A model generated the notes under the pieces. That model was not told the DNA's origin. It ran no database searches and worked only from the letters and a program-made list of their open reading frames with translations. Source: Coleofasciculus sp040219735 (GTDB taxonomy: Bacteria; Cyanobacteriota; Cyanobacteriia; Cyanobacteriales; Coleofasciculaceae). Taken from it: 64,000 nucleotides of DNA. The stretch lies in the NCBI GenBank assembly GCA_040219735.1, contig JAVJRX010000147.1; one strand, written 5' to 3'. The translations under genes and the position numbers were made by a program. The stretch's first letter is position 1, and every line of letters begins with the position of its first letter. Below, in pieces: positions 41,677 to 51,369 of this stretch.

Positions 41677-42519
41677 TTAGTCATGATCAGGTTTAGATGT
41701 CTCACTTGGCATCCTCATCTGAATCACCGGACGGTCTGGGTTTTTGAGATCAATATAGGCGATTTGGCTTTGTTGAAGATGAGTGGGTAACTGTCGCATA
41801 CGATCCAAGACTGCCAGTTGCTCCGCCAACTGGGAACTATCCGATCCTAAGTGAACATTTCCTAACTCGGTTTTCAAGATTAAATTAGCTGGATTTCGCC
41901 AATCAATTTCCAGGACTTTGACGGGAGAGTGGTGGATGACCTGATACACTTGCGACCAGTAAGGACGATAGTATTCATTTTGACCCCTTACTTGCAGCGT
42001 GGGCAACTCCACATTGGCTTTGAGAGAATGATAGCTACTTTGGGGTATCCAGACACCCCGTTCATCCAAAAAGCCTGGTTCTGAGGTCACCTGAGTTTGC
42101 CCCTGTGCAGCTAAAGCTATCCCCTGTGCGATCGCAACGGGCTGGCGCTCTTGCACTTGAATGGTCAATCCTGGGGGTATGAGTTGACGGGTTACTGTCG
42201 CTCTGGCAATGGGTGCGGCGCCCTCAAGCACCTCCGCGATCGCTTGGGGTTCCACGCGCAATAGGGACTGAGGATAGGATAAGGGGAGCAGGGAACGAAT
42301 TGCTTGAGTTGAGAGAAATTGATTGCCCTCAATGTCAATCTGTTCCGGTTGGCGAATCACCCAGTCGGGCAAGGTAATCGCCCAAATCAAACCACTAGCC
42401 ATACCGCCAACCATGAGCGATCGCCACAGAGCCTGAAAAAATTTAATTCGGCGTGCGCGTCGTAACTGTTGTCGCCGATTGCTGATTTGTGCTTGGGAAA
42501 CTGATGCAATGTTTGCCAT
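41677..42519 (-). CDS. ftsQ: Cell division protein FtsQ
   Basis: 280 residues. A short basic cytosolic N-terminus (ISNRRQQLRRARRIKFFQAL) and one transmembrane helix (LMVGGMASGLIWAITLPDWV) precede the periplasmic POTRA domain (PEQIDIEGNQFLSTQAIRSL) and the FtsQ beta domain (YIDLKNPDRPVIQMRMPS). FtsQ/DivIB connects early and late divisome proteins. The length is normal, ATG at 42519. It is followed by ftsZ on the same strand; no murC or murB gene is visible upstream within the window. Confidence 0.92.
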   Translation of the reverse strand: MANIASVSQAQISNRRQQLRRARRIKFFQALWRSLMVGGMASGLIWAITLPDWVIRQPEQIDIEGNQFLSTQAIRSLLPLSYPQSLLRVEPQAIAEVLEGAAPIARATVTRQLIPPGLTIQVQERQPVAIAQGIALAAQGQTQVTSEPGFLDERGVWIPQSSYHSLKANVELPTLQVRGQNEYYRPYWSQVYQVIHHSPVKVLEIDWRNPANLILKTELGNVHLGSDSSQLAEQLAVLDRMRQLPTHLQQSQIAYIDLKNPDRPVIQMRMPSETSKPDHD

Positions 42520-42958
42520 CTACTACCGCTAGAGGTTCCAAATATATCAATGCCACCATCCTACTTTCCCTTGCCAGGAGATTGACATTCTGCCCCACTA
42601 ACCTTAACGGATGAGGAAATTTTTTCTTCCCTGGTTTCCTTTTCTTGCCGTTGTCATCAAACCGGGCGATGGCTGACTAAGCTGGTTGTGCTGATGCTTG
42701 TCATGCCATTGATCTGATTACACTATCATGGTGCAATCGTTATTGCAAGCCAACTTGCTCAGGCGTTATCAAGGTATAAGGGAGACAGGGGGACAAGATT
42801 TTAGAGGGTCAGTTATTTTTGTGAGGTTTTCCTCACTACTCTAACTGGGGGATCACATCCGGGCTATTGATACTAAGGGGGGGTATTACCCCTACGCATA
42901 AGGGTTCAGTCAATGATTTACTCTCTACTTGAATCAGGTGACTCAAGAGTCTTGCTTT
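42520..42958. other. Intergenic region between divergent ftsQ and NTPase genes
   Basis: About 440 bp without a gene. I see a small perfect hairpin gtgaggttttcctcac (42821-42836), a second short one in ggggtattacccc (42879-42891), and no RNA gene. Upstream parts should contain the ftsQ promoter. Confidence 0.5.
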
Positions 42959-44293
42959 ATGAAACTGCATCTACCTACTTTTTTCAAAGCCTGTAACCCA
43001 GCTAGAACTCTAGTTATGGGCAATCCAGAGGATCGTCAGTACTATATTAATTTTTCCTCCGTGCGGGGCGGCAAAATTATCGAAGCCTTAGGACGAACGA
43101 TCGCGCGACTTTCACCGGATGAACCCACCTGCCAACTCTTTACTGGACATATTGGCTGTGGCAAGTCTACCGAATTGTTTCGATTAAAGGCTCAGTTAGA
43201 GGAGCAACAATTTCACGTTGTCTATTTCGAGTCGTCTCAAGACTTGGACATGGCAGATGTTGATATTAGCGATATTTTGCTCAGCATCGCTCGGTCGGTG
43301 AGTGAAAACCTAGAAGCGATCGGGATTCATCTCCAACCCCGGTACTTTAACAAACTCTTCAACGAGATTAACGACTTCTTACAGACGCCTATCGATGTGG
43401 ATGTAGCCGCTGAACTTTCCGTGGGCATTGCCAAAATTACGGCTAAAACTAAAGATAGCCCTCAATTGCGCGAACAGCTTAGACAGCACCTAGAGCCTCG
43501 CACTCAAGGTATTTTACAGGCGATTAATACCGAAATCATTGAACCGGCGATAAAAAAGCTTAAACAACGCGGGAAACAAGGGTTAGTTGTCATTATAGAC
43601 AATTTGGATCGGGTTGATCCCAGGCGGGTTCATGGGGATCGATTGCAGCCTGAATACCTGTTTATCGACCGAGGCTCTCAATTGCGACGTTTACGGTGTC
43701 ATCTGGTTTATACCGTACCCTTAGCGTTGATGTTCTCTAACGAGTACGAAACCCTCAAGAATCGTTTGGGAGGGGGTGTCGCTCCCAAAGTGTTGCCCAT
43801 GGTGCCGATCGGGTTTCGAGATGGTCGTGAGTTCCCCCAAGGTATGGCATTACTCCGACAACTCGTTTTAGCCCGTGCCTTTCCCACGGTTTCTCCGGAA
43901 GACCGCTTAAATTTAATCCCAGAGGTTTTTGACAGTCCCGAAACCCTAGACCGCCTCTGTCGGATTAGTGGGGGTCACATCCGCAACTTATTGGGACTGC
44001 TGTATAACTGCCTGCAACAAGAAGATCCACCCTTTTCTCGCGAATGCTTAGAAAGCGTAATTAAGGGATACCGTGACGATCTGGCGTTAGCGGTTGAGGA
44101 TCCAGAATGGCAGTTACTCTTTCAGGTCGTTCAACAGCAGTTCATTCGAGGTGAAAAAGAATATCAAACCTTGCTACGCAGCATGTTTGTCTATGAATAC
44201 CGCGATGACTTGGGTCGCTGGTTTGGAGTGAACCCAGCTTTAGCCGAGACTGCCCGGTTTAAATCTGTCGCCGCCGTGAGCCAGAGCGCGTAG
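42959..44293 (+). CDS. P-loop NTPase (AAA/KAP-like), unknown function
   Basis: 444 residues from ATG 42959 (a TTG ten codons earlier is also open). The P-loop FTGHIGCGKSTELFRLKAQL sits near residue 62. A Walker-B-like strand LVVIIDNLDRVDPRR follows at about 215, and then a winged-helix-type lid (ISGGHIRNLLGLLYNCLQQE). This arrangement fits the STAND/KAP-like NTPases found in cyanobacterial signalling and conflict genes. The first 50 residues hold a phosphate-binding-like PARTLVMGNPEDRQYYINFS. A large STAND-WD40 gene follows after 450 bp on the same strand; the two may cooperate but the spacer probably includes a promoter. Function unknown. Confidence 0.8.
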   Translation: MKLHLPTFFKACNPARTLVMGNPEDRQYYINFSSVRGGKIIEALGRTIARLSPDEPTCQLFTGHIGCGKSTELFRLKAQLEEQQFHVVYFESSQDLDMADVDISDILLSIARSVSENLEAIGIHLQPRYFNKLFNEINDFLQTPIDVDVAAELSVGIAKITAKTKDSPQLREQLRQHLEPRTQGILQAINTEIIEPAIKKLKQRGKQGLVVIIDNLDRVDPRRVHGDRLQPEYLFIDRGSQLRRLRCHLVYTVPLALMFSNEYETLKNRLGGGVAPKVLPMVPIGFRDGREFPQGMALLRQLVLARAFPTVSPEDRLNLIPEVFDSPETLDRLCRISGGHIRNLLGLLYNCLQQEDPPFSRECLESVIKGYRDDLALAVEDPEWQLLFQVVQQQFIRGEKEYQTLLRSMFVYEYRDDLGRWFGVNPALAETARFKSVAAVSQSA

Positions 44294-44744
44294 TGTCCAG
44301 GGGGAGTAGAGACGTAAGGCGTGAAACGTCTAGGAGCGGGGGGAGCTGGGGGAGTTAACTCACGCACTATGCCCTATGCGCGAAGCGAAGGGTCAAAACT
44401 TCCCCAATCCCAAAGCAGTGATCTAAATCACATTTATCATAAAATTTTGTCACGATTTTTATCAGTTGATCTCACTGTTTAATTGAATCAGAACTTGTTA
44501 AATTATCTGCGTCTAAGTTTTAATTTTAGAAGTGGCTTGAGTGGCTAAATTAATAGTTTTTATATTATCAAAGATAGGATTTAATAAAAAGTAAATACTA
44601 AAAATAGTCAAGCCGACCCAATTAAGCCAATAGAGGTATTATTGGTTTGCTTTCTGTTTTTTTTTGCCGTCCGTAATTAATTTCCCTTGGTAAAACTTTT
44701 TTCCTCAACGAGAACCAACTAGGAGTAGTCACATTTTGATAGGA
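44294..44744. other. Intergenic region with a palindrome-family remnant
   Basis: About 450 bp without a gene. A degraded copy of the family A palindrome (gtagagacgtaaggcgtgaaacgtctag) lies at 44306-44332. The remainder is AT-rich, especially 44430-44680, and probably contains the promoter of the WD40-STAND gene; aggag lies at 44721. Confidence 0.5.
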
Positions 44745-47700
44745 ATGAAGGAGCAAGAGAGAGCCGAAGAAATAGTCTTAGCCAATGAGCGTTCATTATC
44801 CACCCTCGCTCGGGCAATCACCTTGTCTGAAGGACAATTTGCCCTGATTTTAGTTCGCTGCAACTATCAGTGCTGCAAGCAACCCCTATGGCAGAAACTC
44901 CAAGGGCTGACGGGAATTCCCTTGAAACAGTTAGTGCTTCAAGAATCTAGTCAAACCTTATATACCGTTATCCTAGACGCGATCGCGCCAGAGGAGGTAT
45001 CTGCCTTGCTCGTATTTGGTCTAGAATCCGTAACGGCAATTGATCCGGTCTTAATTTCCACAAATCAGGTACGAGACGAATTTCCTAAAAGTTTTACCTT
45101 TCCCATCGTTTTATGGGTCACGGATGAATTACTCCACAAATTAGCTCGATTTGCGCCCGATTTTAAAAGTTGGGCTGCCACCTCGATTAAATTTGAACTA
45201 GCAACAGCCGAATTGTTGCACTTATGGGAGCAAACGACAGAGGAACTTTTCACCACCCTTTTAGATAAAAATGTCGGTGAATTTTTGTCCAATGAGGCGC
45301 TCAAGTTGGCGCCAGGATGCCAGCGTCGTCAAGAACTCGAATCAGCATTACGGGATTTGCAGGCGCGTGATGTGAGTCTAGAACCTGCCCAATATGCGAC
45401 ATGGCAATTTATTTTGGCTAGAGATGCCTTTCGTCATGACCTAATTGAAGTTGCCCTTGAGCAGTATCAACGGAGTCTAGACGTTTGGCAACAGATTCAG
45501 TGTGCTGTATCCGATGACATCCCTAAACAATCCTTAGAACGGATTGGCATATTGCTATGTCATCTAGGCTGGTGTTATTGTCGTCAAGCTCAATTACACC
45601 CCAATCACAAATATAGAAGTTGGGAGAGAGCCAGAGAATTTTGGCAAGGGGGGATTGACATCTTTACGACGGCGGGACGCTTGGATTGGGTTGCCCATTT
45701 AACCATTCAACTGGGTGAAGTCTTGCAAAATCTGCAAAATTGGGCAGATTTACAAGCGCTGGCACTTCAGTCTTTGGCGCAGTCTCAAACCCAAGACAAC
45801 GCCGCTCAATTACCACAAGCTTACGGTTTTTTAGCGGCTGTGGCATTAGAAGAATCCAACTGGGAGGATGCCAAAGTCTTCGCGCAAACGGCGTTAGACA
45901 TTTTGGAGAATTCTCAATTATTTCAGCCTCAGCATCAGGGATGGTATTTACTCATCCGTGCCAAAGCCCAGCGTCAACTGGGTGAATCGACGGCTGCTAT
46001 TGCGGATTTAGAGACAGCGTTAACGGTAGAGGGGTTACTCCCCAAAGCTCCCCATCAGTCTCCCCAGCTTTATCTCGACATTCTCCAACAACTGCGATCG
46101 CTCTACTTTGATCACCAGAAATACCTACGAGCCTTTGAACTCAAGCAAAAACAGCGCTCTTTAGAACAACAGTATGGCTTTTTTACCTTTCTCGGTGCAG
46201 CACCCTTACTCTCTGGACGAGCTGAGCAACAATTATCGCCCCTGGAAATAGCCGCCGCTGGGCGATTGCCTGATGTGAATCGACTCTTGGAACGCCTAAG
46301 CCGCAACGATCACAAACTAACCGTGATTCATGGCTCCTCTGGCGTTGGTAAGAGTTCTCTCATTCATGCGGGATTAGTCCCCGCCTTAGCCAGTCGCACG
46401 ATTAGCGCCAGAGAAGTTATCCCCGTAGTGCAAAAAGTCTATCGTGATTGGCGGGGAGAGTTTTCTCGACAACTCACCCAGGGGTTAGGCTGCACCACTT
46501 ATCCCTCATCAGATACCGCCTTAGAACCCCAATCGCTGACCCAACTGCCAACCAGTCTAGACCAGTTGCAGCAGGCGGCTGATGGCAATGTCCTGATCGT
46601 TCTGATTTTTGATCAGTTTGAAGAATTTTTTTTCGTCTGTACTGACTTAGAACAACGACGCCAGTTTTATGGATTTTTGGAACATTGCCTCAATCTTCCC
46701 TTTGTCAAAGTTATTTTATCCCTGCGAGAAGATTACCTGCATTACCTGCTCGAATGCGAACGCTACACCAATTTGAGTGCCATCAACAACAATATTTTGG
46801 ATCGGCAACTTCGTTATCACCTGGGTGATCTGTCCCCACAGGAAGCGAAAAATGTCATTTCTACCCTTGCTTCTGGGTCTCAGTTTAAGTTAGACGACGC
46901 CCTAATTGATGCCCTGGTTCAGGATTTAGCCTCACCGACACAAAGCGTGCGACTGATTGAATTACAAGTGGTGGGTATGCAACTACAAGCGGAAAAAATT
47001 ACCACCCTGGCGCAATACCAAGCCCTAGGCACGAATCCCAAGGCAACCTTAGTCGAACGCTGGCTCATAAGTGCCATTGCCGATTGTGGATCTGAGAACG
47101 CAGATACGGTTTGGCATGTCTTATTTTCACTGACGGATGACCGAGGAACTCGTCCCCTGAAAACTCAAACCGAGTTGGAATCGGGGACAAAGGATTTGGA
47201 TATGGGACAAACACCGTCCCCCTCTATTGCCAACTCCCTACCCCCACTTCCCCTAATTCTGGAGATTTTGGTCGGCGCCGGATTGTTATTTCGCCTGCCC
47301 GATGAACCAGAGGATCGATATCAGCTTGTTCACGATTACTTAGTCGCACCCATCCGCCACCATTACAAAAAACGCCGCAAGCTCACTCTTGTGACACGGC
47401 TACAGAATAGTCAGATGGAACTCTTACGAATTCGCAAACAGCGACTGGGTGCCATCGCCGTCGGTATGGCGATGGCAGTTCTGGCAGTTACGGCTGGGGG
47501 TTTAGGGTGGCGGGCTGAGGTGCAACGCCGACGTGCTGAGACTCTGACGTTTAATGCACAATTGGGTGCAATTAGTGCGTCCTCAGAAGCTCTATTTGCT
47601 TCCGGAAAGGAATTTGATGCTCTGCTGGAAGGGCTAAGAGCCGCTAGACAGCTTAAGCACGTTACTGTACAGGTTGAACCAGATACCCACCTGCAAGTGA

Positions 47701-49610
47701 TTGCCGCCCTCTCCCAAGCCGTAGACTCGGTGACGGAGCGAAATCGTTTAGAAGGACATAGTGATATCGTCTGGGATGTGAGCTTTTCTCCTGATGGAGA
47801 ACTGATTGCCTCAGCCAGCCGCGATGGTAGGGTGAAATTATGGCGTCCTGATGGCACCTTGGTCACTACCCTGCAAGGGCATCAAGATAGCGTCACCAGT
47901 GTTTCGTTTAGTCCAGATAGCCAGCTCATTGCATCGAGTAGTTGGGATGGTACAGTCAAGCTTTGGCGTCGTGATGGCACCCTCGTCCGCACTCTGAGCG
48001 GGCATAACGATTATATTTACAGCGTTACCTTTAGTCCCAACGGTAAACGCTTAGCCTCCACAGGTGCGGATGGTACGGTGCGACTGTGGCAAGTGGATGG
48101 TCAGTTAATCCGTACCATTTCGGCTCACAAAAACGGAGCGCAATGGGTTAGCTTTAGTCCCAATGGTGAGATCCTGGCTTCCGCCGGAAGCGATCAAACC
48201 ATCAAATTGTGGACAGAAGATGGTCAACTGTGGAAAACCCTCACGGGACACAAGGGTAAGGTTAACAGCGTCGCGTTTAGTCCCGATGGTCAATTGATTG
48301 CCTCAGCTAGCGATGATCGCACCGTGAAACTGTGGAATACTCAAGGTCAGCTCATCAAAACCCTATCCCAGCCGGAACGCTGGGTGTTGAACGTGACATT
48401 TAGCGCCGACAGTCAGTTGATTGCAGCAGCAAGTGCCGATAATACGGTGAGACTGTGGAATCGCGACGGGATGTTACTGAAAACCTTTAAAGGACACAGC
48501 GATAGAGTAACTGCTGTAAGTTTTAGTCCCACAAAACAGGCACAAGAAACCCCAAACTCACCAGAAACTCCTGTCATCCTCGCGTCTGCCAGCTATGATA
48601 AAACCATCAAACTTTGGCAACTTCGTCAACAGTCTCAGTTAATTTTACGAGGGCATGACGATGATGTGGTAGATGTTACCTTTTCTCCTGATGGAGAATT
48701 GATTGCGACGGCGAGTAACGATAAAACTGTCAAAGTTTGGAATCGCCTGGGTCAACTGCTTTCTACTTTAAACGGACATACTGAACGGATTTATAGCGTT
48801 AGTTTTAGTCCTGACGGTGAACGCATTGCTTCAGCTAGTCGAGATGGTACGATTCGGCTTTGGAATCGACAGGGACAATTCCTTAAGGTGTTAAATGGTC
48901 ATCAGGATTGGGTCTTGGATGTTAGTTTTAGTCCTGATTCTCAACAGCTTGCCTCAGCGAGTCGGGATAAAACGGTTAAACTTTGGACAAGGGATGGAGT
49001 TTTGATTAAAACATTAAAGGGACATCAATCCCGCGTCAATGGGGTGAGTTTTAGTCCCGATGGTCAGCTATTGGCGTCTGCTAGTGATGACCAAACCGTA
49101 AAGTTGTGGACGGTAAATGGACAATTACTGAAAACCTTACAGGGTCATAGTAATTGGGTTTTAGATGTCAGCTTCTCCGCAGACTCCGAGTTATTAGCGT
49201 CAGCTAGTTATGACAATACGGTAAAAGTCTGGAATCGCCAGGGTAAACTGCAAACCACGCTGAAAGGGTCTACTGATAGTGTGGCGCGGGTTCAGTTCAG
49301 TCCTAGGGGAAATATTCTAGCCACCACAAGTTGGGATAATCGGGTACAAATCTGGCGGCTGGATGATACTTTAGTGAAAACCTGGGAAGCTGAGGAGGGG
49401 CGCGTCACAAGTGTGAGTTGGAGCCAGGATGGTCAAGCCTTGGCTGTTGGCACTGAAGATAATATGGCAATTGTCTGGAATTTAGATTTAGAGAATCTGT
49501 TATCCAAAAGTTGTAATTGGCTGCGAGATTATCTCAATCATAATCCAGATGTGAAACAGAGTAATCGTGAGCTTTGTCAACCCATTGCGGGTGAGAAGGT
49601 CACCCCATAA
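44745..49610 (+). CDS. STAND NTPase with TPR-like region and 14 WD40 repeats
   Basis: 1621 residues from ATG 44745 (aggag about 20 bases before). Residues 1-180 are a cyanobacterial effector-like N-terminal domain; 190-480 are helical TPR-like repeats (AQLPQAYGFLAAVALEESNW); 500-880 form an nSTAND1-type NTPase with the P-loop VIHGSSGVGKSSLIHAGLVP (about 527) and VLIVLIFDQFEEFFFV as Walker B. A single hydrophobic segment follows at about 905 (LGAIAVGMAMAVLAVTAGGL). From about 1003 to 1581 come 14 WD40 repeats (GHxxxVxxVSFSPDGxLIAS), enough for two seven-bladed propellers; repeat 7 has a 12-residue insertion (KQAQETPNSPET). STAND proteins act as ligand-triggered switches, with the propeller as sensor; the trigger is unknown. 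No caspase or TIR domain is visible. Confidence 0.9.
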   Translation: MKEQERAEEIVLANERSLSTLARAITLSEGQFALILVRCNYQCCKQPLWQKLQGLTGIPLKQLVLQESSQTLYTVILDAIAPEEVSALLVFGLESVTAIDPVLISTNQVRDEFPKSFTFPIVLWVTDELLHKLARFAPDFKSWAATSIKFELATAELLHLWEQTTEELFTTLLDKNVGEFLSNEALKLAPGCQRRQELESALRDLQARDVSLEPAQYATWQFILARDAFRHDLIEVALEQYQRSLDVWQQIQCAVSDDIPKQSLERIGILLCHLGWCYCRQAQLHPNHKYRSWERAREFWQGGIDIFTTAGRLDWVAHLTIQLGEVLQNLQNWADLQALALQSLAQSQTQDNAAQLPQAYGFLAAVALEESNWEDAKVFAQTALDILENSQLFQPQHQGWYLLIRAKAQRQLGESTAAIADLETALTVEGLLPKAPHQSPQLYLDILQQLRSLYFDHQKYLRAFELKQKQRSLEQQYGFFTFLGAAPLLSGRAEQQLSPLEIAAAGRLPDVNRLLERLSRNDHKLTVIHGSSGVGKSSLIHAGLVPALASRTISAREVIPVVQKVYRDWRGEFSRQLTQGLGCTTYPSSDTALEPQSLTQLPTSLDQLQQAADGNVLIVLIFDQFEEFFFVCTDLEQRRQFYGFLEHCLNLPFVKVILSLREDYLHYLLECERYTNLSAINNNILDRQLRYHLGDLSPQEAKNVISTLASGSQFKLDDALIDALVQDLASPTQSVRLIELQVVGMQLQAEKITTLAQYQALGTNPKATLVERWLISAIADCGSENADTVWHVLFSLTDDRGTRPLKTQTELESGTKDLDMGQTPSPSIANSLPPLPLILEILVGAGLLFRLPDEPEDRYQLVHDYLVAPIRHHYKKRRKLTLVTRLQNSQMELLRIRKQRLGAIAVGMAMAVLAVTAGGLGWRAEVQRRRAETLTFNAQLGAISASSEALFASGKEFDALLEGLRAARQLKHVTVQVEPDTHLQVIAALSQAVDSVTERNRLEGHSDIVWDVSFSPDGELIASASRDGRVKLWRPDGTLVTTLQGHQDSVTSVSFSPDSQLIASSSWDGTVKLWRRDGTLVRTLSGHNDYIYSVTFSPNGKRLASTGADGTVRLWQVDGQLIRTISAHKNGAQWVSFSPNGEILASAGSDQTIKLWTEDGQLWKTLTGHKGKVNSVAFSPDGQLIASASDDRTVKLWNTQGQLIKTLSQPERWVLNVTFSADSQLIAAASADNTVRLWNRDGMLLKTFKGHSDRVTAVSFSPTKQAQETPNSPETPVILASASYDKTIKLWQLRQQSQLILRGHDDDVVDVTFSPDGELIATASNDKTVKVWNRLGQLLSTLNGHTERIYSVSFSPDGERIASASRDGTIRLWNRQGQFLKVLNGHQDWVLDVSFSPDSQQLASASRDKTVKLWTRDGVLIKTLKGHQSRVNGVSFSPDGQLLASASDDQTVKLWTVNGQLLKTLQGHSNWVLDVSFSADSELLASASYDNTVKVWNRQGKLQTTLKGSTDSVARVQFSPRGNILATTSWDNRVQIWRLDDTLVKTWEAEEGRVTSVSWSQDGQALAVGTEDNMAIVWNLDLENLLSKSCNWLRDYLNHNPDVKQSNRELCQPIAGEKVTP

Positions 49611-49842
49611 TTTACTGAGACGATAAACCTTGATGGGTATACAGTGTAGCGATTTAGTCAAGGCAACTAGGGAGGAATTTCCCAGCACCCATCAGCAGAT
49701 AAAACTCAACAGCCATTACATCCGGACGGCAAGCAAGCTAGGATGGATAACAAAGATGTGCAACAGGAGCGTGCTGGCATAGCCTGTGTTAGAGTGAGCG
49801 TAATTCCTTTGCAGTCGTTTTCCTCCAGCTTGTGAAAGGATT

Positions 49843-51135
49843 ATGGTAATTACAAAACGTAGCCTCGTCGTTGGGGCGACCGCAGTAGTCTTAACAACGG
49901 TTGCAGTTACAGGGGCTGGTCTGCATTTATCTCAAAGTCAGGCTTTTTTTCAGGACAGCCCCAAAGAGTTAGTCGATGAAGTCTGGCAAATTATTGATCG
50001 CCAGTATGTGGATGCTACCTTCAATCAGGTGGATTGGCGAGCCGTTCGCCTTGAGTACTTAGAGCGCCCCTATGCTGACAAGCAAGAAGCTTACGAAGCC
50101 ATTCGGGAAATGCTCAAGGAGCTCGATGATCCCTATACCCGATTCATGGACCCCGAAGAGTTCAAAAACATGCAAATTGATACCTCTGGGGAATTAACGG
50201 GTGTGGGGATTCAAATCGCCCAGGATGAAGAGACGAAAAAGTTAATGGTCATTTCGCCAATTGAGGATACGCCAGCGTTTAAGGCAGGTATTCTCGCCAG
50301 GGATATAATCGTTAAGATTGATGGTCAGAGTACCGAAGGCATGGATGTTAATGACGCCGTGCAACTGATTCGCGGGAAACCGGGTACTGATGTGACGCTA
50401 ACTATTCAACGGGATGAGGAGGAAATCGACTATCAAATCACACGGGCGCGGATTGAAATTCATCCAGTACGCTATAGCTATCGGAGTACACCCACGGGTG
50501 GGATTGGTTATATTCGCCTGAATCAGTTTAGCGCGATCGCAGCACAGGAAATGCGAGAGGCGATTAAGGAGTTAGAAGCCAAGGAGGTTAATGGCTACGT
50601 CTTGGATTTACGCTCTAATCCGGGCGGATTACTCTACTCCAGCATTGAGATTGCCCGCATGTGGCTGGATAAAGGGAAGATTGTTTCTACGGTGAATCGT
50701 CAGGGTAGCTCGAATGAAGAGGTTGCGAGAAATCGATCCCTGACGGATAAACCTTTAGTTGTCCTAGTTGATGGTGGTTCAGCGAGTGCTAGTGAAATTC
50801 TTTCGGGTGCTTTGCAGGATAACGAACGAGCAACCTTGGTCGGAACTCAGACCTTTGGCAAAGGCTTGGTACAATCAGTACGCGGACTCGGAGATGGTTC
50901 GGGTTTAGCGGTGACTATTGCTAAGTATCTGACACCCAGTGGTCGTGATATCAATAAGGAAGGGATTCCGCCGGATATTGTCATAGAACTGACTGAGGAA
51001 CAGCGCAAGGAATTGCAGAAGGATCGGACTAAAATTGGGACGCCAGACGATCCCCAATATGTCAAAGCTCTAGATGTTCTTAACCAGGCAATTGCCGAGC
51101 AACCCAATAATGGAGCATCGGTTCAGGCTCGATAG
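49843..51135 (+). CDS. ctpA: Carboxyl-terminal processing protease (S41A)
   Basis: 430 residues. Ctp proteases trim C-terminal ends, in cyanobacteria notably the D1 precursor of photosystem II (CtpA) and other exported proteins. An N-terminal signal or anchor (LVVGATAVVLTTVAVTGAGL), a PDZ domain (about 115-200, GVGIQIAQDEETKKLMVISP) and the tail-specific protease domain are present. The Ser/Lys dyad lies in VDGGSASASEILSGALQDNE and GTQTFGKGLVQSVRGLGDGS. Of the three cyanobacterial paralogues (CtpA, B, C) this one cannot be told apart surely by eye; the symbol is provisional. ATG at 49843 with aagga seven bases upstream. Confidence 0.93.
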   Translation: MVITKRSLVVGATAVVLTTVAVTGAGLHLSQSQAFFQDSPKELVDEVWQIIDRQYVDATFNQVDWRAVRLEYLERPYADKQEAYEAIREMLKELDDPYTRFMDPEEFKNMQIDTSGELTGVGIQIAQDEETKKLMVISPIEDTPAFKAGILARDIIVKIDGQSTEGMDVNDAVQLIRGKPGTDVTLTIQRDEEEIDYQITRARIEIHPVRYSYRSTPTGGIGYIRLNQFSAIAAQEMREAIKELEAKEVNGYVLDLRSNPGGLLYSSIEIARMWLDKGKIVSTVNRQGSSNEEVARNRSLTDKPLVVLVDGGSASASEILSGALQDNERATLVGTQTFGKGLVQSVRGLGDGSGLAVTIAKYLTPSGRDINKEGIPPDIVIELTEEQRKELQKDRTKIGTPDDPQYVKALDVLNQAIAEQPNNGASVQAR

Positions 51136-51138
51136 GTA

Positions 51139-51318
51139 CTATCTAGGTTGACATTTTCCCGCCCGAATTAGTCCAACTCGGCGTGCGATCGCGTCTTGTT
51201 GAGATTCAAACGGTCCCCAGTGTTCTGAGGTTTCCTCACCTTCTACTTGAGTGCTCTTAACAATTTCGCATTGTCCATTTTTTTGCTTGACAATGTACCA
51301 TTTTTGTGTTGCAGACAT
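51139..51318 (-). CDS. Small conserved cyanobacterial protein
   Basis: 59 residues, MSATQKWYIVKQKNGQCEIV followed by KSTQVEGEETSEHWGPFESQ and a basic tail with DAIARRVGLIRAGKC. The layout (strand-strand-helix, WGPFxSxxDAIARR) resembles the small SPOR/DUF1508-like proteins common in cyanobacteria, of unknown function. It overlaps nothing: three bases separate it from the convergent ctp stop codon, and it follows the SPFH gene on the same strand by 51 bp, so the two could be co-transcribed. It contains a near-HIP1 site in its coding part. Confidence 0.7.
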   Translation of the reverse strand: MSATQKWYIVKQKNGQCEIVKSTQVEGEETSEHWGPFESQQDAIARRVGLIRAGKCQPR

Positions 51319-51369
51319 AGGGACTTAGAACAACAGAATGTGGAATAAAAAACAAATAACCAATAACGA

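Noticed and set aside
47411..47866. 151-codon minus-strand frame opposite the STAND-WD40 gene
   Set aside because: The plus-strand protein is clearly real (P-loop, TM, WD40), and the antisense product has no family features.
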